NCBI RefSeq assembly: GCF_040869035.1
Contig: NZ_CP162101.1
Location: forward strand, 1 to 64,000
Source: Vibrio sp. NTOU-M3
GTDB lineage: Bacteria > Pseudomonadota > Gammaproteobacteria > Enterobacterales > Vibrionaceae
Direction: 5' to 3'
Length of the DNA stretch: 64,000 bases
Numbering within the stretch: the stretch's first letter is position 1; each line of letters begins with the position of its first letter. Below are positions 33,627 through 41,893 of this stretch, piece after piece. Made by a program: the position numbers and the translations under genes. Under the pieces are notes generated by a model. It was not told where the DNA came from. It saw only the letters and a list, made by a program, of their open reading frames with translations, and did not search any database.

Positions 33627-33805
33627 AAAATTGTACTTGATAATGCCTGCATCATAGCTCGCTAAATTCCATAGCTCAATTGCTTCTCGGACGAGTTGGA
33701 CACAAAAGCGTCAAGATGTCGTGATGATTGATCTTAAGACTGTAATCACAAGGGGAGTTATGTTTTAATCATTGACAGTTAACGTTAAAAACAGGAAAGG
33801 GACCT

Positions 33806-34123
33806 ATGAGTGGTGTATTTGAAATCGTCGTTCAGGCACGTCGTAAAAACAAACTAAAACGTGAGCTTCTTGATAACGAGAAGAAAGTACGTGATAACCG
33901 TAAACGTGTCGATCTGCTTGAAAACCTGATGGATTACATCAAGCCAGATATGAACACCGATGAAATTGTAGGCATTATCAAAAATATGAAAGCGGACTAT
34001 GAAGACCGCGTTGATGATCACATCATCAAAAGTGCAGAGATTTCAAAAGAGCGTCGTGAAATCAGCCGTCGTATTCGCGAGCTGACTGAAGAAGACAAGC
34101 AAACTCTTGGTAAAAAGAAGTAA
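33806..34123 (+). CDS. Coiled-coil hypothetical protein, 105 residues
   Basis: A highly charged, helical, cytosolic protein. Heptad-like patterns run through residues 12-45 ([28 protein letters not shown]) and 65-98. The ATG has GGAAAGGGA six bases upstream, and the gene is closed by a strong terminator, so it is a well-defined single-gene unit. There are no known catalytic motifs. Function unknown. Confidence 0.75.
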   Translation: MSGVFEIVVQARRKNKLKRELLDNEKKVRDNRKRVDLLENLMDYIKPDMNTDEIVGIIKNMKADYEDRVDDHIIKSAEISKERREISRRIRELTEEDKQTLGKKK

Positions 34124-34140
34124 GCTGAATTAGTGCTTTG

Positions 34141-34171
34141 AAGCCCGTTTTAACGGGCTTTTTTTATTTTT
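34141..34171 (+). terminator. Terminator after the coiled-coil gene
   Basis: The hairpin AAGCCCGTT / AACGGGCTT with a short loop is followed by seven T's, 17 bases after the stop codon. Confidence 0.88.
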
Positions 34172-34418
34172 AGAGACCATAGTTTAACCTTCAACATATT
34201 TAGTAATAATATTTTTACTAATAGCATTAAACGTTTGCGTAATCGCTAACCTTCACCATAGCCAAATTTGGGGCTTCCGTCACACTAACCCCCCTGCTAT
34301 ATTTCTTCACAGTTAATCATTTAGACCATTCGAGGCACGGAGCTTCCTCGTTTTTCTCAAGAAGAGAAGATTGGTACCGACGCTGACGCGATCGGCAAAA
34401 ATTTTAGAGGATCAATTT

Positions 34419-34670
34419 ATGGATATGAATGTGGTTGAAATTTTGGGTTACGCGGCATCTATTATGGTGGCTATTTCTCTTACAATGAAAGACATTGTAA
34501 AACTTCGCGTACTTAACTTTATTGGGTGTGCACTTTTTACAGCATATGGTCTGATGATTGATGCGTGGCCGGTCGTTGTCACAAACGGTTTTATTGCATG
34601 TGTTAACGTTTATTTCCTTGCTAAAATGCAACAGGAAAAAAAAAGCGATAAAGTAGAAACTACCGCTTAA
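34419..34670 (+). CDS. YgjV-like small inner-membrane protein
   Basis: About 83 residues from the ATG at 34419, which has AGAGG eight bases upstream. An in-frame ATG at 34371 would add a non-conserved tail that lies in the structured leader. Three hydrophobic segments (VVEILGYAASIMVAISLTM; LRVLNFIGCALFTAYGLMI; VVVTNGFIACVNVYFLAKM) match half of the YgjV/SWEET-like repeat (Imp-YgjV). Function unproven. A terminator follows 17 bases after the stop. The long leader (34172-34418) contains hairpins. Confidence 0.78.
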   Translation: MDMNVVEILGYAASIMVAISLTMKDIVKLRVLNFIGCALFTAYGLMIDAWPVVVTNGFIACVNVYFLAKMQQEKKSDKVETTA

Positions 34671-34687
34671 CAACAACATGTAAGCTA

Positions 34688-34712
34688 AATAGCCCCGTCT
34701 GGGGCTATTTTT
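34688..34712 (+). terminator. Terminator after the ygjV-like gene
   Basis: The stem AATAGCCCC / GGGGCTATT is followed by five T's in total. Confidence 0.85.
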
Positions 34713-35020
34713 GTATGTATGGTATCACTATCTTTAAGCCACTCAGTTGGTATCAAGATTGATAAAGTATCCAAGTCGGATAATCTATCCAAAAAACACA
34801 TCATGTAAATTAACTTCAATATACCCCAACCACAAAACTAAACACTATTGAAACACTTTCAACATCATATATTCACCTGCAATTAGCAGTCTAATTGATT
34901 TATTGTTTCAGATCATAAGAAGTGAATCTTGCGCTCGTGCCTTAAATCAGAATTCTGTAAGTTATTTGTCACAAATTAAAACAGATTCTTATATTTTGAA
35001 ACGTTCTCAGGGAGATTTTT
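34713..35020. other. 308-base AT-rich gap upstream of dcuC
   Basis: No protein gene. It must hold the dcuC promoter. DcuC is normally induced without oxygen by FNR, but I find only half-matching sites such as TTGATAAAG near 34758 and cannot call an FNR or CRP box with confidence. Confidence 0.5.
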
Positions 35021-36388
35021 ATGCTGGAGCTCTTTATCGGATTAGTTGTCACTATTGCGGTAGGCTACTTTATTGTAAAAGGATATAAGCCTGCTGGGGT
35101 ACTTCTAACCGCCGGTGTCTTATTGTTAATTGTAACGGGTATTATTGGCCATACCGTTTTGCCTTCTAAGGTTGCTTCTACAGGTAACCTATTTACCGAT
35201 GCACTCGAATACGTCAAGTACATGCTGCAATATCGTGGTGGCGGTCTAGGTATGCAAATCATGCTGTTATGTGGTTTCGCATCATACATGACTCACATCG
35301 GCGCAAACAACGTCGTAGTAAAACAGTTCTCTAAGCCTCTCTCTGTCATAAAATCCCCTTACATCTTATTGGTTGCTGCATATATCGTTGCTTGTTTGAT
35401 GTCTTTGGCTGTGAGCTCAGCGACTGGGCTTGGTGTTCTCTTGATGGCAACGCTCTTCCCAATGATGACGGCTATGGGTATTTCTCGCCCTGCTGCTGTA
35501 GCGGTTTGTGCCTCACCTGCTGCAATCATTCTTTCTCCAACGTCTGGTGATGTGGTGATTGCCGCTGAAAAAGCGGGTTTGCCTCTTCACGTGTTTGCGG
35601 TGGAAACCGTTCTCCCAGTATCCATATGCGCAATTATTGTTATGGCAATCGCGGCTTTCTTTTGGAACATGTATCTAGATAAGAAAGATAACTCACCAAT
35701 GGAACGCGTGGATGTTTCTGCAATCGAAGTTAAATCACCAGCTTATTATGCTGTACTTCCGTTCCTGCCAATTATTGGGGTTTTTGTATTTAACGGCGAA
35801 ACCATCGAAGGGTTAAAGCTCGATATCTATACCATCGTTGTACTAGCGATATTCATCGGTGCCGTTGTTGATTTCATCACAAAGCGCTTTAACGGTAAGA
35901 AAACACTCGAGGATTTGGAATCTTGTTACCAAGGCATGGCAGACGCATTTAAAGGGGTCGTTATGCTGTTAGTTGCCGCTGGCGTATTCGCACAAGGTTT
36001 GATGTCTATCGGCGCTATCGACAACTTACTTCACCTAGCCGAAACAGCTGGTGCTGGTGGCATCGCATTAATGCTAATCCTAACCGCATTGACTGTTGCA
36101 GCGGCAATTGCAACAGGTTCAGGTAATGCGCCTTTCTATGCCTTCGTTGAGCTGGCTCCGTCACTCGCAGCTAAAATGGGACTTAACCCAGCATTCCTAA
36201 TCATTCCAATGTTGCAAGCATCTAACTTAGGTCGAACTATTTCACCAGTATCAGGGGTTGTTGTGGCAACGTCAGGCATGGCAAAAATCAGTCCATTTGA
36301 AGTAGTAAAACGGACTTCTGTACCTGTTATTTGTGGCTTGGCCACCGTTATTTTCGGTACCTTGGTGCTTGTTCCAATGTACGCATAA
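35021..36388 (+). CDS. dcuC: Anaerobic C4-dicarboxylate transporter DcuC
   Basis: The 455-residue inner-membrane carrier has about 12 hydrophobic segments. It belongs to the DcuC family, which exports succinate and exchanges fumarate or malate during anaerobic growth. Family-like stretches are SLAVSSATGLGVLLMATLFPMM, AAIILSPTSGDVVIAAE and the C-terminal ASNLGRTISPVSGVVVATSGM. AGGGAG lies before the ATG. It is a single gene with a strong terminator. Substrate preference within the family is by homology only. Confidence 0.92.
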   Translation: MLELFIGLVVTIAVGYFIVKGYKPAGVLLTAGVLLLIVTGIIGHTVLPSKVASTGNLFTDALEYVKYMLQYRGGGLGMQIMLLCGFASYMTHIGANNVVVKQFSKPLSVIKSPYILLVAAYIVACLMSLAVSSATGLGVLLMATLFPMMTAMGISRPAAVAVCASPAAIILSPTSGDVVIAAEKAGLPLHVFAVETVLPVSICAIIVMAIAAFFWNMYLDKKDNSPMERVDVSAIEVKSPAYYAVLPFLPIIGVFVFNGETIEGLKLDIYTIVVLAIFIGAVVDFITKRFNGKKTLEDLESCYQGMADAFKGVVMLLVAAGVFAQGLMSIGAIDNLLHLAETAGAGGIALMLILTALTVAAAIATGSGNAPFYAFVELAPSLAAKMGLNPAFLIIPMLQASNLGRTISPVSGVVVATSGMAKISPFEVVKRTSVPVICGLATVIFGTLVLVPMYA

Positions 36389-36424
36389 GAAAATGTGAGT
36401 TCACGACTTTAAGTCATGTTCAAA

Positions 36425-36458
36425 ACAAAAAGCCAGCTATCAATAGCTGGCTTTTTTT
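36425..36458. terminator. Bidirectional terminator between dcuC and helicase gene
   Basis: The stem AGCCAGCTA / TAGCTGGCT has seven T's on the right and an A-rich run on the left, placed between convergent genes. Confidence 0.88.
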
Positions 36459-37716
36459 ATTTTTTCTTTCCACGTCCTGCATGAATTTTCAACTTCGCTT
36501 TCATCTTCCTTTTGTCCGATGAGCGGCCTTTTCTTCTTGGAGCTTTATCCGGTTCAATGTCTTCAATCAAACTTGGTTCGAACCCTTGTAACCACTCTTG
36601 AGGCAGTCGGTTATCTAACAAGCGCTCAATCGCCTCTAATAGATACTCTTCATCATGGCTCATCAAAGAAACGGCCATGCCCTCTTTTCCAGCCCGCCCC
36701 GTACGCCCAATCCGGTGTACGTAATCTTCAGCTTTAAATGGCATGTCAAAGTTCACGACTTGTTCAAGCTGATGGATATCTAGCCCTCTTGCAGCAACAT
36801 CAGTTGCGATTAATGCGCGAATTTTTCCTGCTTTAAAATCATCTAATGCTTTCTGGCGTGCACCTTGGCTTTTATCACCGTTAATTGAAGCAGCCTTAAT
36901 TCCGTCTAGCTTCAACTCTTTAGCCAACGCATCACTGCCTTGTTTGGTTTTGGTAAATACCAATACCTGCTGCCAATTGCGAGAACCTATCAGATACGCG
37001 AGTAGTTCAGCTTTTCGTTTTTTATCCACTGGATAGATAATTTGCTTAACAGTTTCAGCTGTACTGTTCGATGGCGTCACCTGAACTTCAACTGGATCAT
37101 TTAGCAGCTTATAAGCAATACTTTTTATACGTTTATCAAAAGTGGCGGAGAAAAACAGCGTTTGGTAGCTCTCGCCCATTCGCTTAAGAATTCTTTGGAT
37201 GTCTGGCATAAAGCCCATATCCAACATACGGTCGGCTTCATCAAATACTAAAAATTCAGTTTTAGATAAAAAGATGTTCTTACAGAATAAATGATCCAAA
37301 AGACGACCTGGGGTCGCAATAAGAATATCCGCCCCACCTCGCAAGTTTTTGGTTTGCACATTCATACTGGTACCACCGTAGGCGGTCACAATTTTAATAT
37401 CTGTGGCTTTGGCATAACTTGTCAGGTTATCAAACACCTGCTGTGCCAGCTCGCGTGTTGGTACTAAAACCAATGCACGAACGTCTGCACTTTGTTCATC
37501 CCGAACACTTTTTGATGCCAATAGTTTTTGAAGAATCGGCAAGCCAAACGCTGCCGTTTTCCCTGTTCCTGTTTGAGCTCCAGCTAAGATATCTTTCCCA
37601 TCAAGTACAAAAGGAATTGCTTGTTGCTGTATTTCCGTTGGCTGTTGAAAACCAAGCTCTGATAACGTACTAAGCAGAGAATCGGCAAGACCTAGTTGAG
37701 CGAATTGTTGGGACAT
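36457..37716 (-). CDS. DEAD-box RNA helicase, RhlE type
   Basis: A 419-residue ATP-dependent RNA helicase. The Q motif FQQPTEIQQQAIP is followed by Walker A AQTGTGKTAAF, motif Ia PTRELAQQV, DEAD in VFDEADRMLDMGF, SAT in FFSATFD, and motif VI HRIGRTGRAG. It ends in a basic tail rich in Lys/Arg (about 385-419), as in RhlE-like proteins that work on ribosome assembly or cold-shock RNA. Vibrios have several such paralogues, so the exact orthologue is not fixed. Confidence 0.9.
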   Translation of the reverse strand: MSQQFAQLGLADSLLSTLSELGFQQPTEIQQQAIPFVLDGKDILAGAQTGTGKTAAFGLPILQKLLASKSVRDEQSADVRALVLVPTRELAQQVFDNLTSYAKATDIKIVTAYGGTSMNVQTKNLRGGADILIATPGRLLDHLFCKNIFLSKTEFLVFDEADRMLDMGFMPDIQRILKRMGESYQTLFFSATFDKRIKSIAYKLLNDPVEVQVTPSNSTAETVKQIIYPVDKKRKAELLAYLIGSRNWQQVLVFTKTKQGSDALAKELKLDGIKAASINGDKSQGARQKALDDFKAGKIRALIATDVAARGLDIHQLEQVVNFDMPFKAEDYVHRIGRTGRAGKEGMAVSLMSHDEEYLLEAIERLLDNRLPQEWLQGFEPSLIEDIEPDKAPRRKGRSSDKRKMKAKLKIHAGRGKKK

Positions 37717-37762
37717 ACGTAAGGACCATTAATGACAACTTTTGATAAGGTTGCGGATTCTA

Positions 37763-38344
37763 TCAGAACGACTGACTTTTTGCCGCAGATAATATTTGTG
37801 GATAGAATTCCGAAAATAACTTGCTCAACTCAACATAATGCTCGTCTAATGATTGATAACAATCTGCCAGCCGTCCCATTCGAGGGGAACGCATCGACAT
37901 TCTTTGTAATGCGTATTCAATATTGTCCATTGCTACGTAAGACTCAAGCCAACGGCCTTTCCACATGTGCTGTGAAACATCTAGGTAACGTTTTGGAAGC
38001 CCTAATGTTGGTTCTTTTTCTATGGTAGTGCGTGCATCAGCACAAAATTGTTGCAACGAGTTTTTATGATAGCCTTCCCAGTGACGAGCGAGGCAGTGGT
38101 CCCAAAACACATCCAATGCAATACCTGCAAACCGTCGCGTATCCAACGTAAAATAGTCTTTTGCACAAGACATAATTGAATGGCTATCTGTGTAACTATC
38201 GACAAAGCGATGCAATCGAATTCCCGCAACAATATCTGGTGAGAATTGTCTCGATGGATCACCTTTAACAAAATCACCCAACAGGTTACCAATTAAGCTT
38301 GAGTCACAATGTTCAGCAATGTGTAAATGGGCTAAAAAGTTCAT
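37763..38344 (-). CDS. acpH: Acyl carrier protein phosphodiesterase
   Basis: The 193-residue DUF479/AcpH enzyme removes the 4'-phosphopantetheine arm from ACP. The signature MNFLAHLHIAE, LLGDFVKGD, IRLHRFVDSYTDSH and ALDVFWDHCLARHW carries the metal-binding His/Asp residues of this HD-like fold. Length matches E. coli AcpH (193). It is convergent with no one: the helicase gene lies downstream on the same strand with a 46-base gap. A hairpin and a 35-codon gene lie upstream. Confidence 0.93.
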   Translation of the reverse strand: MNFLAHLHIAEHCDSSLIGNLLGDFVKGDPSRQFSPDIVAGIRLHRFVDSYTDSHSIMSCAKDYFTLDTRRFAGIALDVFWDHCLARHWEGYHKNSLQQFCADARTTIEKEPTLGLPKRYLDVSQHMWKGRWLESYVAMDNIEYALQRMSMRSPRMGRLADCYQSLDEHYVELSKLFSEFYPQILSAAKSQSF

Positions 38345-38404
38345 AAGCGATAGTTGTACCAGTGATTAAAAGGTAAGCCAGATAAGCGAAAGGAAAAAAT
38401 GCTG

Positions 38405-38440
38405 TGCTTAAAAACACAAAGCCAGTGCAAATGCACTGGC
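38405..38440 (-). terminator. Leftward terminator of the 35-codon gene
   Basis: The perfect 8-bp stem GCCAGTGC / GCACTGGC with loop AAAT is followed leftward by TTTGTGTTTTT. It lies 32 bases past the stop of the small gene. Confidence 0.7.
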
Positions 38441-38472
38441 CAACATGGAATGTAGACATTTCATCTACTGTT

Positions 38473-38580
38473 TTATTCTGCCTTTTCTTCCGCAGATTTG
38501 TCATATTCAGACAAGTTAAAGCCAATCTCCATTGCATCTAGCAACTCTAGGCTTTCATCATTCAAAATTTGGTCACACAT
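38473..38580 (-). CDS. Acidic small protein, 35 residues
   Basis: A short gene starting at the ATG whose complement is 38578-38580. An unusually strong ribosome binding site (AAGGAGGT, then CTGT) precedes it. The product starts MCDQILNDESLELLDAM and ends SAEEKAE, with net negative charge and no membrane segment. It is followed by a good leftward terminator, which gives a complete small transcription unit. Family not recognised. The support is the strong ribosome binding site plus terminator, not homology. Confidence 0.55.
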   Translation of the reverse strand: MCDQILNDESLELLDAMEIGFNLSEYDKSAEEKAE

Positions 38581-38905
38581 ACAGACCTCCTTTTCTTCTA
38601 AAAACAAGTTATATCGCGTTTTGCCTCTCTTTTTAAACCCTTTATATGACAGTTTTGTGAAAAAGGACCGTTAAATTTAATAATTTCATCAATATAGACC
38701 AAGAATACTTCGACGAACTGCCGCTGCGACACAATTCACTGTAAACTAATAATTACACCACTGGAATCCACAGTGAACATTTTGCTTGATTTACCATCTT
38801 ATATTTTACAGAATGTGCATAAAGCTAGGGCATCAAACTAGATTCATTTGTATTTTTTGGTGCTAAAGCCTACAACAACTAATAATCGTAAAATATTGTA
38901 TACAA
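38581..38905. other. 325-base gap between the 35-codon gene and tyrP
   Basis: A divergent promoter region. It holds a TyrR-like box at 38740-38757 and an AT-rich run before tyrP. I see no reading frame worth calling. Confidence 0.55.
38740..38757. promoter_or_regulatory. Probable TyrR box upstream of tyrP
   Basis: TGTAAACTAATAATTACA fits the TyrR consensus TGTAAAN6TTTACA with one mismatch. It lies 149 bases before an aromatic amino acid transporter gene, which is the expected regulatory target. Confidence 0.6.
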
Positions 38906-40111
38906 ATGTCTAATTCTAAAGTCTTCGGTAGCACCCTCATTATTGCCGGCACAACAATTGGTGCTGGTATGTTAGCCCTGCCCCTTGCCTCTGCGGGCAT
39001 AGGCTTCGCCACATCACTACTCATTATGTTTGGCCTTTGGGCACTGATGGCTTATACCGCCCTATTAATGATTGAACTCCATCAACATGCTCCAGCGGGC
39101 GCAACGTTGCATACATTAGCCAAACAATTTCTTGGAAAGCGAGGCAAATGGTTAGCAAGTTTTGCTATGTTGTTTCTTTTTTACGCGCTGTGCGCGGCAT
39201 ATATTGCTGGGGGCGGCTCTCAGTTCTCTGAACGCGTTCACCAACTTTTAGACATCCGACTTGAACCCACTACAGCAACAATCCTATTTACGGTGGTTGT
39301 TGCTACCGTCGTCGCCATTGGTACGGCTATGGTAGACAAAGTTAATCGCGTGTTGTTTTTGACTAAACTTATCGCGATGGCAATGGTGCTTTTTTTCCTA
39401 GCGCCAAACGTGACAGAGTCTTACCTCCTCAGCATGCCGATAAAGCAAGGGCTCGTTATTGCTTCAATCCCTGTTATTTTTACCTCATTTGGGTTTCACG
39501 GAAGTATTCCAGCAATCGTAAACTACCTTGATGGTAATACCCGTGCTCTTCGAATTGCTGTGATCATTGGCTCCGCAATACCATTGATCATTTATGTATT
39601 TTGGCAAACCGTCACTCTTGGCGTGGTGAGTCAAAATGAAATTATGCAAAATGCCGGGCTAACAGGATTAATCAACACCTTGTCTCACACAGTCCATGAA
39701 CGCGGCTTAAGTACTGTGATTGGCGTATTTGCAGATCTCGCATTACTGACTTCGTTCTTAGGCGTAAGCCTTGGACTGTTTGAGTTCTTAGGAGATAGTC
39801 TTAAAAAGAAAAGCACCAATAAAGATCGTGTGTTCATCGCAGCAATCACGTTCACGCCACCGATGGTATTCGCATTGTTTTACCCCCAAGGTTTTATTAT
39901 GGCGCTTGGATATGCCGCTATTGCACTGGCCATACTCGCTATCTTTTTACCTACATTAATGGTGATGAAATTGCGTAAAAGCAGCGACTACACCTCAGAC
40001 TATCAAGTCATGGGTGGAAACATGACCCTATTTGCTACCGCTGTAATTGGTTTGATGATTGTTTCTGCTCAGTTATTAGTAACGACAGGTGTACTTCCAG
40101 CCTTAGGCTAA
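38906..40111 (+). CDS. tyrP: Aromatic amino acid (tyrosine-specific) transporter
   Basis: The 401-residue permease of the HAAAP family has about 11 hydrophobic segments. The N-terminal signature FGSTLIIAGTTIGAGMLALPL and the later FTSFGFHGSIPAIVNYL are characteristic of TyrP/Mtr/TnaB. TyrP imports tyrosine with protons; tryptophan cannot be ruled out here. A TyrR-like box upstream supports an aromatic amino acid role. A terminator-like hairpin follows the stop codon. Confidence 0.87.
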   Translation: MSNSKVFGSTLIIAGTTIGAGMLALPLASAGIGFATSLLIMFGLWALMAYTALLMIELHQHAPAGATLHTLAKQFLGKRGKWLASFAMLFLFYALCAAYIAGGGSQFSERVHQLLDIRLEPTTATILFTVVVATVVAIGTAMVDKVNRVLFLTKLIAMAMVLFFLAPNVTESYLLSMPIKQGLVIASIPVIFTSFGFHGSIPAIVNYLDGNTRALRIAVIIGSAIPLIIYVFWQTVTLGVVSQNEIMQNAGLTGLINTLSHTVHERGLSTVIGVFADLALLTSFLGVSLGLFEFLGDSLKKKSTNKDRVFIAAITFTPPMVFALFYPQGFIMALGYAAIALAILAIFLPTLMVMKLRKSSDYTSDYQVMGGNMTLFATAVIGLMIVSAQLLVTTGVLPALG

Positions 40112-40128
40112 TTGAACGTATTGACTAT

Positions 40129-40154
40129 AGGTGGGGTCTATCCCCTCCTTTTTT
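40129..40154 (+). terminator. Terminator after tyrP
   Basis: The hairpin AGGTGGGG / CCCCTCCT, with one mismatch and a short loop, is followed by six T's. Confidence 0.7.
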
Positions 40155-40172
40155 ATGCCCTTCCAAAGATCA

Positions 40173-40224
40173 ATGTCTCATTTATTGAAATATGTCTCAT
40201 TCTAATTTCATTCAAATGAGACAT
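40173..40224. promoter_or_regulatory. Three copies of a 10-bp motif upstream of the chemoreceptor gene
   Basis: ATGTCTCATT occurs at 40173-40182 and 40192-40201, and its exact complement AATGAGACAT at 40215-40224. All three lie in the gap before a chemoreceptor gene. This looks like an operator array for a regulator I cannot name. Confidence 0.5.
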
Positions 40225-40292
40225 AACACATTTTTATATTTTTCTTGTTTTTATAAAATTTTAAGCAACTTTAACCATCAGATGGATCTGCC

Positions 40293-41720
40293 ATGAAGGA
40301 AGTTGATTTCAGAACGATAGACAAGCTTTTTATTAAGATGTCGATAAACGACAAAATGTGGGTTGTTTTCATTATATTTTTAACGGCTATTACCTTTATT
40401 TCTGGTTCTCACTACCGAGTACAACAACAGCAATTAGAACAGAGCTTAATCAATCAAGTTGAGTATAAACTTGCTGGAATACTTACAACTTCCGACTATC
40501 AAAGCTTGGAGATTGATGGCCTAGAGCAAATCTCTAGTGTTTCAGATTCTGTTATTACCAATGGTGTCGTTACAGCAACACAGATCGGCTCAAACGGTAA
40601 AGCCTACCAATATAAGGAGAATGTTGAACAAGCCTTAACCACCTCTGAGCGTAAGCTACTGACAAGTTTTGCGTTGAATTATCTTTGGGCGATCCCCTTT
40701 GCGATTTTTCTTTACTGGGTCGCGACTTTTATTGGGGGAGCGCTCTGGGTTCTGTACACCACAACACAAAAAATTGCTGAGGGTGACTTAACCTCTCGCT
40801 TAGGTTTCCATCCCGGACGAGATGAGTTTGGTACTATTGGCTGCGCTCTAGATAACGCCATGGACACATTGAGCGAACTGGTCGTCACTGTCAAAACCAA
40901 CGCTTCCACTTTAAATGAAACCTCTTCCTCTTTCGAACAGGATATGAAGCAAAGCGAACGGGAGATCACCAATCAATATGCTTCTCTTGATTCTGTCGCG
41001 ACCGCAATGGAGCAAATGACGGCGTCCGCACAGGAAGTATCATCGGTTGCAAACCAAGCAACTGAGCAAACAGAATCAGATACACGTCAAGTAGCTGAAA
41101 GCTCAGAATTGGTTCAAAGTGCGATTACTGAAATTGAAGCGCTAACTTCACTAATCAGCCAAGCTTCCCACTCTGCGTCGTTGTTAAATGACAATACCAG
41201 CCAGATCAGTGAAGTTATTACCACGATTAATGGAATATCAGAGCAGACAAACTTGTTAGCCCTAAATGCAGCAATTGAAGCGGCACGAGCTGGTGAGCAA
41301 GGGCGCGGTTTTGCTGTTGTGGCCGACGAGGTAAGAACACTTGCAAGCCGGACTCAAGAAGCAACGGTAGAAATCCAAACAATGATTGAAAAGTTACAAT
41401 CAGAGAGCCAAAGCATTGCCCATATTACCCAACAAACGGTATCTCAAGCACAAACAAGCAGTGCTCTTATTTCAGATATTGGTAACGATATCAGCACCAT
41501 AGCTCATTCCGCTTCTGCGATTAACAACATGAGTTTACAAATCTCTACATCAGCCAGTGAGCAAAGTGCTGTTGCCAATGACATTGCCTCTGAACTTGCA
41601 AGTATTCGCTCGCAATCGAACATTATAAAAAATGTCGCAGAGCAATCATCAAAAGGTGTTGGCCAACTTTCTAGTGCAACTGAGAATCTTGGATTAGTAC
41701 TTGAGCGCTATCGAACTTAA
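40293..41720 (+). CDS. Methyl-accepting chemotaxis protein
   Basis: A 475-residue chemoreceptor. It has TM1 (about 20-42), a short periplasmic region (only about 43-128), TM2 (about 130-152), HAMP (about 155-205) and a methyl-accepting signalling domain. The hairpin tip [20 protein letters not shown] and [15 protein letters not shown] is intact. The sensor is too small for a Cache or 4HB domain, so ligands are probably detected in another way. There is no C-terminal CheR/CheB pentapeptide (ends VLERYRT). It is preceded by a repeated 10-bp motif and followed by a terminator. Confidence 0.92.
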   Translation: MKEVDFRTIDKLFIKMSINDKMWVVFIIFLTAITFISGSHYRVQQQQLEQSLINQVEYKLAGILTTSDYQSLEIDGLEQISSVSDSVITNGVVTATQIGSNGKAYQYKENVEQALTTSERKLLTSFALNYLWAIPFAIFLYWVATFIGGALWVLYTTTQKIAEGDLTSRLGFHPGRDEFGTIGCALDNAMDTLSELVVTVKTNASTLNETSSSFEQDMKQSEREITNQYASLDSVATAMEQMTASAQEVSSVANQATEQTESDTRQVAESSELVQSAITEIEALTSLISQASHSASLLNDNTSQISEVITTINGISEQTNLLALNAAIEAARAGEQGRGFAVVADEVRTLASRTQEATVEIQTMIEKLQSESQSIAHITQQTVSQAQTSSALISDIGNDISTIAHSASAINNMSLQISTSASEQSAVANDIASELASIRSQSNIIKNVAEQSSKGVGQLSSATENLGLVLERYRT

Positions 41721-41752
41721 GTTCATCGTACCCCAAATTATCCCCACACATA

Positions 41753-41782
41753 AAGCCGATAGCGAAAGCTGTCGGTTTTTTT
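41753..41782 (+). terminator. Terminator after the chemoreceptor gene
   Basis: The stem CCGATAGC / GCTGTCGG, with one wobble and a GAAA tetraloop, is followed by seven T's. Confidence 0.88.
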
Positions 41783-41893
41783 CTGCTTAATCTAGTTACC
41801 TTTCTCAACTCACCAACAGAGCTTGGCATGCATGTAGCGCCTTTATCATGTACCATGAGTTAAATACACTTGCTGACCAAATCAAGGATTTTC

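Noticed and set aside
38313..38537. 74-residue leftward frame near acpH
   Set aside because: Overlaps the 35-codon gene in another frame and contains its terminator hairpin. The 35-codon frame has the strong ribosome binding site instead.
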